Source: an uncultured bacterium
GTDB lineage: Bacteria; Verrucomicrobiota; Lentisphaeria; Victivallales; UBA1829
Assembly (NCBI GenBank): GCA_902778895.1
Contig: CACYZF010000004.1
Coordinates: 195,821-259,820, forward strand
DNA: 64,000 nucleotides
Direction: 5' to 3'
A program made the position numbers and the translations under genes. Every line of letters begins with the position of its first letter. Position 1 is the stretch's first letter. The notes below the pieces were generated by a model. That model was not told the origin of the DNA and ran no database searches. It saw nothing but the letters and a program-made list of their open reading frames with translations. This document shows, piece by piece, positions 1 to 8,100 of the stretch.

Positions 1-1
1 G

Positions 2-331
2 GGCAGCGTGCGCATCCTCTCCGAGAAGGGCGAACGCTACGAATCCGATCCCGATCCGGACGGTACGCGCCGGTTCCGGCCTGTCGAGGGGCGCGAAGGC
101 ACGCATTATTTCGCCTACCGCGTCATCGGTCCGGGCGTCTGCGGCATCGCGATGGAGTACAAGAGCAGCTGGGAAAAGAAAGCCCCGGAAAAGGTTTTCG
201 AGATCATGATCCGCGCGACCGGAACGCCGGAGGAGGCCGCCTCCGATCCGGCCGAAATGCCCCCGGAAGAGGAGCCCGTTTACATGACGGACTCCAAGGG
301 CAATGTGACCGTCCGGCCCGACCGTCTGTAA
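2..331 (+). CDS. Chagasin-like (I42 family) protease inhibitor domain protein, 5'-truncated by window edge
   Basis: The reading frame is open to the first base, so only the last 109 residues are visible. The segment GTHYFAYRVIGPGVCGIAME followed by a YKSSWEKKAPEK stretch fits the C-terminal half of chagasin/peptidase-inhibitor I42 domains: a beta strand, a glycine turn, then an aromatic/Trp-Glu motif and a final strand ending FEIMIRA. Such proteins inhibit papain-like cysteine proteases and are usually periplasmic or secreted; a signal peptide would lie upstream of the window. The tail is acidic and proline-rich (PEEEP). A GTG at position 8 could be called as a start, but it is more likely internal because the frame is open before it. 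The family call rests on motif resemblance only. Confidence 0.55.
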   Translation, partial: GSVRILSEKGERYESDPDPDGTRRFRPVEGREGTHYFAYRVIGPGVCGIAMEYKSSWEKKAPEKVFEIMIRATGTPEEAASDPAEMPPEEEPVYMTDSKGNVTVRPDRL

Positions 332-346
332 CCGAGCGAGGTTCCC

Positions 347-1159
347 GTGGAAAAGCTTTACTTCAACGACACGTTCCGGAAAGCCTGGGGCAAGGACCCG
401 TTCGCCAGCGCGTTTTCCGTGACCGGGGAAGTCTTCCGCGACGTCAAGAACCGCAAGACCATGCGGTTCCGCATGGATGGCAAATCCTATTTCATCAAGC
501 TGCACGGGCCGGTCGGCTGGCGCGAGATATGGAAGAATCTGCTCCAGTTCAAGCTCCCCGTGATCGGATCCGCCAACGAATACCTCGCGATCTCCCTGTT
601 GAACAAGCTCGGCGTGCCGACCATGACCGCCTGTGCGTTCGGCATCCGGGGCGTCAATCCCGCCGCCATGGAATCGTTCCTGGTGACCGAGGACCTCGTC
701 GGCATGATCTCGCTGGAGGATTTCTGCCGCGACTGGAAGACGAATCCGCCGCCGCCCGCGCTCAAGAACCGCATCATCCGCGCTTTAGCCGTGACCATCG
801 CCCGGATGCACGGCAGCGGCCTGAACCACCGCGACTGCTACATCTGCCATTTTCTGCTGGATCCCGCCTCGCTTCAGGAGAAACGCATCATACTTCATGT
901 GATCGACCTCCACCGGGCGCAGCTGCGTTCGCGCATCCGCCGCCGTTACCGCGTCAAGGACCTGGCCGGGATCTTTTTCTCCTCCATGGACCTCGGTCTT
1001 TCCCGGCGCGATGCCCTTCGTTTCATCGCTGCATATACGCCCCGCGCGGGCGCTTTGGACGCGAAGATTTGGCCGGACGTCCTCCGGACCGCGGTCAAGC
1101 TCTACCGTAAGGAATTCGACCGCGAACCCGATCTTCCCGTCGAGTGTTCCGGCAACTGA
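347..1159 (+). CDS. waaP: Lipopolysaccharide core heptose(I) kinase (WaaP/RfaP family)
   Basis: This 270-residue protein is a protein-kinase-fold enzyme that in enterobacteria phosphorylates the first heptose of the LPS inner core using ATP at the cytoplasmic side. The diagnostic block near residues 160-210 is very close to the WaaP family: NHRDCYICHFLL (catalytic HRD), then VIDLHRAQLR (metal-binding DLH), then a K-D-L-A-G-IFFSSMD stretch. The length matches the family. The start is GTG at 347, preceded by GAGG at 338-341. It is the first of four same-strand genes (kinase, nucleotidyltransferase, AlkP-superfamily enzyme, GT2) that look like an envelope glycolipid decoration cluster. Its presence implies a heptose-containing LPS core. 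Confidence 0.93.
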   Translation: MEKLYFNDTFRKAWGKDPFASAFSVTGEVFRDVKNRKTMRFRMDGKSYFIKLHGPVGWREIWKNLLQFKLPVIGSANEYLAISLLNKLGVPTMTACAFGIRGVNPAAMESFLVTEDLVGMISLEDFCRDWKTNPPPPALKNRIIRALAVTIARMHGSGLNHRDCYICHFLLDPASLQEKRIILHVIDLHRAQLRSRIRRRYRVKDLAGIFFSSMDLGLSRRDALRFIAAYTPRAGALDAKIWPDVLRTAVKLYRKEFDREPDLPVECSGN

Positions 1160-1185
1160 TTTCAATAACCCCATTTTCCCCGACC

Positions 1186-2193
1186 ATGTCTTACTCCAAA
1201 TCCGCTGATCCACGTGTTGAACGCCACATCCAGGACGCCATCGACGGCATCCGGGCCACACTTGCCGCCTCGCCGGAATCCTCCGCGATCCGCGCCGTCG
1301 TGCTCGGCGGCGGCTACGGACGGGGCGAGGGCGGCGCCACGCCCGACGGCATGCCGTACAACGACATGGATTTCTTCGTGGTGATGAACGGGCAGAACCC
1401 GACTCCCGGTCTTCACAACCTGTTGAATTCCATTTCTTCGGAGTGGCATGGCAAGCTCGCCATCGACGTCGATTTCTGCTGCGTCAAATCCCTGAAGACG
1501 CTTTACAAGGATGCGCACACGCTGATGATTCAGGAGCTTTTCGCAGGGAGCCGTGTTGTCTTCGGAGATGAACATATCTTCGATGATGCACCCCGCCGTC
1601 CGTTCTCCGGACTTCCCTGGACCGAAGCCGCCCGCCTTCTCCTCAACCGCGGCGCCGGACTTCTTTTCGCCCGTCAGCGGGCGTCCGATCCGAACGAAGC
1701 GGACTTCGTCCGGCGCAACATTCACAAGGCCGCGCTGGGCTGCGGCGACGCCATTCTGATCGTGCATCACGACTACCGCACGAGCGGGACGGAACGCCTC
1801 GAAGCGCTCCGCAAGTATTACGAGGCGTCCTGGCTGATCCCCGCATACGAAGACGCGCTTGCGTTCAAATACGCACCCGGCACGGGGAAAGAACCGGATT
1901 ATGCGTATCATTTGGACTGCTGGTTCCGCACTATGACGCTCGTCTCCACGGAGATCACGCGGCACATCGCCTCCGCCGACGCGCATTTCTCCGCCTGCCG
2001 CATCGCGGACGCCGGACCGCGTTCCCTGAAGTCCATGATCCTCTCGGTCCTCAGCGCTCCGGCCCTGCCGTCGATGCTTTCCCCTCTTGCGGTTCATCCG
2101 CGTGTGAAGCTCCTGCGCCTGCTGACGACCTGTCTGGAGGATCCCGGGCACGAGACCGACACGTTTATCCGGCTCTGGAAACGCTACAATTAA
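1186..2193 (+). CDS. Nucleotidyltransferase-fold protein
   Basis: The 335-residue product carries a minimal nucleotidyltransferase signature at residues 36-65: VVLGGGYGRGEGG followed by PYNDMDFFVVM, giving the G-G/G-R-G helix turn and the D-x-D-type metal pair (NDMDFF), with a third acidic residue plausible in the IDVDFCCV strand about 40 residues on. The rest is helical and unlike classical aminoglycoside or tRNA nucleotidyltransferases. It could transfer a nucleotide or phospho-group to a small molecule, protein or lipid; the substrate cannot be read from the sequence. I chose ATG 1186 over GTG 1144, because the latter overlaps waaP and adds a non-conserved-looking leader. It lies 26 nt after waaP, and its position suggests an envelope role. 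Confidence 0.6.
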   Translation: MSYSKSADPRVERHIQDAIDGIRATLAASPESSAIRAVVLGGGYGRGEGGATPDGMPYNDMDFFVVMNGQNPTPGLHNLLNSISSEWHGKLAIDVDFCCVKSLKTLYKDAHTLMIQELFAGSRVVFGDEHIFDDAPRRPFSGLPWTEAARLLLNRGAGLLFARQRASDPNEADFVRRNIHKAALGCGDAILIVHHDYRTSGTERLEALRKYYEASWLIPAYEDALAFKYAPGTGKEPDYAYHLDCWFRTMTLVSTEITRHIASADAHFSACRIADAGPRSLKSMILSVLSAPALPSMLSPLAVHPRVKLLRLLTTCLEDPGHETDTFIRLWKRYN

Positions 2194-2205
2194 GCTTTTT
2201 CCGGC

Positions 2206-2233
2206 TTGAAAATTCGAAATTTTGTGCTAAACT
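2206..2233 (+). promoter_or_regulatory. Sigma-70-type promoter, TTGAAA-N16-TAAACT
   Basis: The -35 hexamer is TTGAAA at 2206-2211 and the -10 is TAAACT at 2228-2233. The site lies 36 nt before the TTG start of the AlkP-superfamily gene, so that gene can be transcribed independently of waaP. The same -35 recurs upstream of many genes in the window. Confidence 0.55.
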
Positions 2234-2269
2234 ATTATATCTTATTTTTCTGCTTCCGGAGACAAAGCT

Positions 2270-3436
2270 TTGAAGGATCGTGTTAAGATTTTTATGTTCA
2301 GCGACGCGCTCGGGTACGAGATCGTCCAGCGCTACCGTTTCATGATGGATGAGTTTCCGGTGCGCCTGCCCGTCCGCACGCAGTTCGGCTATTCCTCGAC
2401 ATGCGTTCCCACGATCCTGACCGGCGAGCCCCCCACGAAACACGGTCATTTCAGCTTTTTCTACCGTCCGAAAGATGCGAAGTCCCCGTTCTCCTTTTTC
2501 CGCTTTGTGCATCCCTTCCTGCATCCCTCGGTCATCTTCGACAACCACCGCATCCGCCATCGCCTGAGCCTGTGGTTTGCGCGCTGGAAGAACTACACGG
2601 GCTACTTCAACCTCTATCGCGTACCGTACGCCCGTTTGCCGTTCTTCGACTACTGCGAGAAACAGGATATTTTCGCGCCGCACGGCCTGGCCCCGGTGAA
2701 GAATCTCCGGGACGTCCTGACCGAATCCGGCGTGCCGTTCCATATCTCGAACTGGCATCTGAACGACGACCAGAACATCGAAGCCGCGAAGAAGCTGCTG
2801 GAGGAGGAAAAGACGGAGTTCTTCTTCGTTTATACCGCCGGACTGGACAGCATGCTGCATTTCCACGTGCATGAACCCGAGGTCGTGGCGAAGCACCTGG
2901 AGGCCTTCTCCGCCAAGGTGCGCGGCCTGCTTGCAACCGCGCGGGCGCATTTCCGCCAGGTCGATTTCTGCATCTTCTCCGACCACGGCATGACGCCGCT
3001 GAAGGGCGAGGCCGATATCAAATCCAAACTCGAAGCGCTTCCGCTCAAGTTCGGACAGGATTATATCGCCGCGTACGATTCCACCATGCTTCGCGTATGG
3101 TTCCCGAATCCCGATGCGCGCAAGCCGGTCATGGACGCCGTGAAGGATGCGCCCGGCCACTGGCTCACGCCGGAGGAAAAGACCGCGCTCCACGTCGATT
3201 TCTCTGATGCCAGCTACGGCGACGAAATATTCCTGCTCGATCCGGGCATCCAGCTGGTCCCGAGCGACATGGGAAACAAACCCATCCCCGGCATGCACGG
3301 ATTCTCGCCCGACGACCGCGATTCCACTGCCTGCATCCTCTCCGTGAACGAGCTTGCGGAGCACCCGCGCGAGATCGCCGATTTCTTCCGCCTGATGAAA
3401 CAGGGCGCGTTCGAACTGAAAACCGCCGGAGCGTGA
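2270..3436 (+). CDS. Alkaline-phosphatase-superfamily phosphodiesterase/phosphotransferase
   Basis: This 388-residue protein has the ordered metal-site motifs of the AlkP superfamily (type I phosphodiesterase/nucleotide pyrophosphatase branch): FSDALG near residue 10 (first metal Asp), a nucleophile region FGYSSTCVPTILTGEPPTKHGH near residues 43-64, FSDHGMTPL near residue 240 (Asp-His metal ligands) and PGMHGFSPDDR near residue 345 (last His). No signal peptide or membrane segment is visible, so it looks cytoplasmic, unlike most LPS phosphoethanolamine transferases. The start is TTG at 2270 with GGAGA 8 nt upstream. Between an LPS kinase and a GT2 gene, a role in hydrolysing or transferring a phospho-substituent during surface glycan synthesis is plausible but not shown. 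Confidence 0.75.
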   Translation: MKDRVKIFMFSDALGYEIVQRYRFMMDEFPVRLPVRTQFGYSSTCVPTILTGEPPTKHGHFSFFYRPKDAKSPFSFFRFVHPFLHPSVIFDNHRIRHRLSLWFARWKNYTGYFNLYRVPYARLPFFDYCEKQDIFAPHGLAPVKNLRDVLTESGVPFHISNWHLNDDQNIEAAKKLLEEEKTEFFFVYTAGLDSMLHFHVHEPEVVAKHLEAFSAKVRGLLATARAHFRQVDFCIFSDHGMTPLKGEADIKSKLEALPLKFGQDYIAAYDSTMLRVWFPNPDARKPVMDAVKDAPGHWLTPEEKTALHVDFSDASYGDEIFLLDPGIQLVPSDMGNKPIPGMHGFSPDDRDSTACILSVNELAEHPREIADFFRLMKQGAFELKTAGA

Positions 3437-3442
3437 TCTCCC

Positions 3443-4360
3443 ATGCCCGCGGAAACACAAACCGGTTGTCCGCCCGAAATCACCGTCGTGGTGCGTTCCC
3501 ACAATGACCGCGACCTCATTTGCGATACCTTGTCCATGCTCTGCGAACAGACTGTCGCGGCGCGCATGGAGATTCTGCTTTTCGACGACAATTCCACCGA
3601 CGGCACGCTGGAGACCGCCGCGTCGTTTCCTTCGGTCAAGGTCGTCCCGTGGGACGGTCAACTGTACAATCCGCCCCGCGTGCTGAATCGCGCAATTGAC
3701 GCCGCGAACGGCAAATACATCGTCTTCAACAATTCCGACGCCGTTCCGTGCAGCCGCGACGCGGTGGAACGCATCGTCGCCCGTCTTCATGATCCAGCCG
3801 TCGGCGCAGTCTACGGCAATCAGGTACCGCGCGCGGACGCCCTTCCGCTGGTGCGCAAGGACTATGAGCGCGCGTTCGGCGACGGCACGGTCGCGGCCAC
3901 CTGGGGATTCATGTTCTCCCTGGTCTTCTCCGCGGCCCGTTCGGATGTCGCGCGGCGAATCCGGTTCAATCCGGCGTTCCAGTATTCGGAGGACATCGAC
4001 TGGGCGCTCCGCATCCGCGAATCCGGGCTGAAGGTCGTCTACGAAAAGGACGCCGCCGTGGTGCATTCGCACAATTATACGCCGGACATCCTGCGGAAAC
4101 GCTTCTACAACGAGGGGATCGCGAACGGCATGCTTTACGGCACGAAACCGTGTTTCTGCCGCGCGTTCGCCGGTTTCGCTGCCGAATCCGCCCGCGATTT
4201 CCTTTATCTCTGCCGCCATCACGAGATCGGCTATTGCTTCAAGGGGCTCCGCTACCGCTGGATTCAGCGCATGAGCTGTTATCGCGGCGAGAAGTACGCC
4301 TTCCGGCAGGATTTCTTCCACAGGAAAGACTCTCCGGTCCCGCTTGTTCCCAAGTCCTGA
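3443..4360 (+). CDS. Family 2 glycosyltransferase
   Basis: The 305-residue product begins with the GT-A fold of family GT2: ITVVVRSHND (nucleotide-binding strand), LLFDDNSTDGT (DD-x-S motif near residue 50), IVFNNSDAVP near residue 93 (the D-x-D-equivalent metal site) and YSEDIDWALRIRESG near residue 180 (the catalytic ED region). The C-terminal third is basic and helical, typical of enzymes acting at the inner membrane. It follows the AlkP-superfamily gene by 6 nt, so the two are probably co-transcribed. Donor and acceptor sugars cannot be inferred. It most likely adds a sugar to LPS core, a glycolipid or O-antigen. Confidence 0.88.
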   Translation: MPAETQTGCPPEITVVVRSHNDRDLICDTLSMLCEQTVAARMEILLFDDNSTDGTLETAASFPSVKVVPWDGQLYNPPRVLNRAIDAANGKYIVFNNSDAVPCSRDAVERIVARLHDPAVGAVYGNQVPRADALPLVRKDYERAFGDGTVAATWGFMFSLVFSAARSDVARRIRFNPAFQYSEDIDWALRIRESGLKVVYEKDAAVVHSHNYTPDILRKRFYNEGIANGMLYGTKPCFCRAFAGFAAESARDFLYLCRHHEIGYCFKGLRYRWIQRMSCYRGEKYAFRQDFFHRKDSPVPLVPKS

Positions 4361-4455
4361 TTTTTGTGCCCGGGAGAAGTCAATCCCGCCCGGTGGATTC
4401 TGCGTGTAAAACCGCGTCAAATCTATGTTTTTTCCGCTTTTTTCTTGTTCCGGAC

Positions 4456-4483
4456 TTGATTTCTCCGACAAAAGATGTATAGT
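4456..4483 (+). promoter_or_regulatory. Promoter of the tRNA-Gly/tRNA-Tyr unit, TTGATT-N16-TATAGT
   Basis: TTGATT occupies 4456-4461 and TATAGT 4478-4483. The mature tRNA-Gly begins 25 nt downstream, a normal distance for a short 5' leader processed by RNase P. Confidence 0.6.
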
Positions 4484-4507
4484 AATAAATCCTCTTTTGA
4501 AACACCC

Positions 4508-4581
4508 GCGGGTATAGTTCAACGGTAGAACATTAGCCTTCCAAGCTAATTGTGAGGGTTCGATTCCCTCTACCCGCTCCA
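4508..4581 (+). tRNA. tRNA-Gly (anticodon TCC), CCA encoded
   Basis: A full cloverleaf can be folded: acceptor GCGGGTA at 4508-4514 pairs with TACCCGC at 4571-4577, the anticodon stem TTAGC/GCTAA encloses the loop CTTCCAA, and the T-arm AGGG-TTCGATT-CCCT is canonical. The anticodon TCC reads GGA/GGG. The discriminator is T at 4578 and the 3' CCA is encoded at 4579-4581. It is followed 13 nt later by tRNA-Tyr in the same transcript. Confidence 0.96.
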
Positions 4582-4594
4582 AGTGCTGTTTCCT

Positions 4595-4679
4595 GGTGGG
4601 GTTGCAGAGCGGTCAAATGCAGTAGACTGTAAATCTACCGGCCATGCCTTCGGAGGTCCGAATCCTCCCCCCACCACCA
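4595..4679 (+). tRNA. tRNA-Tyr (anticodon GTA), CCA encoded
   Basis: Acceptor GGTGGGG at 4595-4601 pairs with CCCCACC at 4669-4675, with discriminator A and encoded CCA at 4677-4679. The anticodon loop contains GTA, and there is a long variable arm as expected for a class II tyrosine tRNA. The T-stem GGAGG/CCTCC spans 4652-4668. It shares its promoter and terminator with tRNA-Gly. Confidence 0.95.
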
Positions 4680-4690
4680 TTTTGATCTTC

Positions 4691-4729
4691 AAGGGTTTGC
4701 ATTTCGTGTGCGAACCCTTTTCTTTTTTT
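4691..4729 (+). terminator. Rho-independent terminator of the tRNA-Gly/tRNA-Tyr unit
   Basis: AAGGGTT at 4691-4697 pairs with AACCCTT at 4713-4719, extended by TGC/GCG-type pairing around the loop, and the stem is followed by a T-rich run ending at 4729. It sits 12 nt after the tRNA-Tyr CCA. Confidence 0.85.
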
Positions 4730-4806
4730 GAAAACGGGGATAAAACGGGATTCCGCCAACTGTGTATCGAGGAAAGAAAAACGCAGGAATGAGGGTACAA
4801 AAAAAG

Positions 4807-4879
4807 TGAGCTGGCAGGGACTCGAACCCTGGACACCCGCCTTAAAAGGGCGATGCTCTACCGACTGAGCTACCAGCCC
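4807..4879 (-). tRNA. tRNA-Lys (anticodon TTT), CCA not encoded
   Basis: On the minus strand the acceptor GGGCTGG (4879-4873) pairs with CCAGCTC (4814-4808) with one G-T pair, the anticodon loop is CTTTTAA with TTT, and the T-arm CAGGG-TTCGAGT-CCCTG is canonical. The discriminator is A at 4807 and is followed by CT, so CCA must be added after transcription, unlike the two neighbouring tRNAs. It converges with the plus-strand tRNA unit. Confidence 0.95.
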
Positions 4880-5070
4880 ACGACAAAAAATACGTGAAAC
4901 ACTATAAAATACCACGTTTTTCCCAAAATGCAAACGTAAAGAGGAAAAAAGCGGGAAAATACCCTGAAAAGGAGGGGCGTGGAAATGATCCGTTTTGCGG
5001 CGCTGATTCCTTCCTTTCTTTCATTTTCCGGGCTTCTGGCAACAAATCATGTCTTTTTCCCGTTTCCGGT

Positions 5071-5099
5071 TTGAAAAATTCCCGTTTCGGCTGTATAAT
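5071..5099 (+). promoter_or_regulatory. Promoter of dnaE, TTGAAA-N17-TATAAT
   Basis: TTGAAA at 5071-5076 and a perfect TATAAT at 5094-5099 with 17-nt spacing. The ATG of dnaE is 94 nt downstream of the -10. The rest of the 4880-5193 gap shows no credible gene; its plus-strand part contains A/T-rich leader sequence only. Confidence 0.75.
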
Positions 5100-5193
5100 T
5101 AATTCATATCGCTTTTTATAGATGGACACGCGCGTTTCCCGCCGCCGTCCACAGGTTTTATCTTGAACGCAAACGATTAGGGATACGGGAATT

Positions 5194-8100
5194 ATGGCTA
5201 CGGATTTCGTGCATCTGCACCTGCATACGGACTACAGCCTGCTGGATGGCGCGTGCGCCATCTCCTGGGCGAAACTGAAGAAGGAAGACGCCGAGGGCAA
5301 GGTCGACCTGGTCACGATGGCGAAGGAATACGGCATGAAGGCCTGCGCGATCACCGACCACGGCGTCATGGGCGGCTGCTACGAGTTCCACAACGCCATG
5401 AAAAAGGCGGATATCAAACCGATCATCGGCTGCGAGACCTACATCGCGCCCGGCAGCCGTCTGGAAAAACAGCCCGGCGTTCCGAACATCAAGGGGTTTC
5501 ACCTGATCCTGCTGGCGAAGAACAACGTCGGCTACCACAACCTCTGCAAGCTCAATTCCGAAGCGCACATGACCGGGTTCTACTACAAGCCCCGTATCGA
5601 TCGCGACCTCCTCGCGAAGTACCACGAGGGCATCATCGGCATGAGCGCGTGCCTGCAGGGCGAGATCGACGTGGCGATCCTGCGCGGCGGCGTGGATGCC
5701 GGCCGCAAGGTGCTGTTCGAGTACCTCGACCTCTTCGGCGGCAAGGAAAGCTTCTGCCTGGAGCTCATGTACCACGGGATCGAGGACCAGAAGACCGTCA
5801 ACCGCGGCCTCATCCAGCTCGCCCGCGAGAACGATATCCGCCTGGTCGCCACGAACGACGTCCACTACCTGAAGAAGGAACATGCGCGTTCCCACGAGAT
5901 CATGCTGTGCATCCAGACGCGCACTACGCTGAGCGACGAACGCCGGATGAAGATGGAGTACGACGAATTCTACTTCAAGTCCGGCGACGAGATGATGCAG
6001 GTCTTCGGGACCGAGGCTCCGGACGCCATCACGAACACGCTCGCGGTCGCCGAACAGTGCGACGTCACGATCGGCTACGAGAACCACTATCCCGAATACA
6101 CTCCGCCGCAGGAATTCATCGACACGCTCGACCTGGACGCCATCCGCGCCGAATCCGAAACGGAGATCGACGCCGAAATCGCGAAGGACCACGAGAAGGA
6201 ACCCGAAAAGCCGCTTCCCTCGGACGACAAGCGCGCCAATCTCATCGAACGCCGCATCGTCATGAAGAAATCCGCCGCCTATCTCCGCAGCATCTGCCTG
6301 TACGGCACGGGCCGCGCGGACAGCGTGTGCGGCTACGAGAAGAAATACGGCTACGACCCGTTCAATCCGCCGGAGGACAAGAAGGAGGAGGCGAAACGTA
6401 ACCTCGACCGCATGGACTTTGAGCTGTCGGTCATCAACCGCACGAAGTATCCGAGTTACTTCCTCTGCGTGTGGGACTTCATCAACTGGGCGAAGGAACA
6501 CGGCATCCCGGTCGGACCGGGGCGCGGTTCCGGCGCAGGCTCCATCGTGGCCTACCTGAGCGGCATCACGAACATCGACCCGATGAAATACGACCTGCTG
6601 TTCGAGCGATTCCTGAACCCGGATCGCGTGTCGCCGCCCGACTTCGATACGGACTTCTGCGAACGTCACCGCCAGGAGGTCATCGACTACGTGATCCGGA
6701 AGTACGGCGAGGACAGCGTGTCGCAGATCGGCACGTACGGCACGCTGAAGGCGAAGGCCGTCGTGAAGGACGTCGCGCGCGTCCTCGGGCGCACCCCGGC
6801 GGAAGGCAACATGATCACCAAGCTCATCCCGGAAGACCCGAAGATGACGCTCGCGAAAGCCGTCAAGGAGTCGCCCGAGCTCAAACAGCTGCTTGAAAAG
6901 GAAGCCTGGGTCCGCGAGATCTTCGGATACTGCGCTCCGATCGAACAGCTCAACCGCCAGATGGGCATCCACGCCTGCGGCGTCATCATCTGCAACCAGC
7001 CGCTCGCCGACCTCGTTCCGCTCGGACGCGGCGCGCACGAGGAAGTCATCACGCAGTACGTCGCGCCCCTCTGCGAAAGCATCGGCCTCCTCAAAATGGA
7101 CTTCCTCGGCCTCCGCACGCTGACCGTGATCCAGGACGCCGTGGACAACGTGAAGCGCACGCACGGCGTCACGCTCGACATGGACGCGATCCCGCTGGAC
7201 GACCAGAAGACCTACGACCTCATCAACCGCGGCGACACCGTTTCCGTGTTCCAGCTCGAATCCGGCGGCATGCAGGATCTCTGCCGCAAGTTCGGCGTCG
7301 AGAATCTCCGGCACATCATCGCTCTCGTGGCGCTCTACCGCCCCGGCCCGATGCAGTTCCTCGACCTCTTCGTCGGACGCAAAAAAGGCACCATCCCGCT
7401 CGAATACGACCATCCCCTCATGGAACAGTACCTGAAGGAAACGTACGGCATCATGCTCTATCAGGAACAGATCATGCAGTGCGTGCAGGTGCTCGCCGGA
7501 TTCTCGCTCGGCCAGGCCGACATCCTCCGCCGCGCCATCGGCAAGAAGAAGATCAAGGACATGGAGGCCCAGCACGACAAGTTCATCGACGGCTGCGCCA
7601 AAACGAACAGGATTCCGACGGCTCAGGCGGAGCGCATCTGGGAGAACATCAAGAAGTTCGCCGAGTACGGCTTCAACAAGTCGCACAGCGCCGCCTACGC
7701 GCTGCTGTCCTATCGCACGGCATACCTGAAGGCCAACTACCGCCCCGAATTCATGGCCGCCGTGCTCACCAGCGAACTTTCCAACGCGAAAAAGCTCACG
7801 TTCCTCATCAACGAATGCCGCACGACCGGCATCCGCATCCTCCCGCCGGATGTAAACACAAGCGACGTGAACTTCACCGTGGACGGCGACGCCATCCGTT
7901 TCGGCCTCGGCGCCATCAAGGGCTTCGGGCAGGGCGTGTCCGCCGTCATCATCGAAGCGCGCAAGGACGGCCCGTTCACGTCGCTGACCGATCTGGCCGA
8001 ACGCACCGAAGGGCTCAACGCAAAAGGCCTTGAAGCGCTCATCCGCTGCGGCGCGCTGGACTCCACCGGACTGAAACGCTCCCAGCTCGTCGCCATGATC

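Noticed and set aside
4361..4455. A CCCGGGAG/CCCGCCCGG hairpin after the GT2 gene as a terminator
   Set aside because: The pairing is imperfect and no T-run follows, so it was not listed as a terminator.
4570..4933. Small open frames over the tRNA cluster
   Set aside because: They overlap three well-folded tRNA genes and their terminator, so they are unlikely to be coding.
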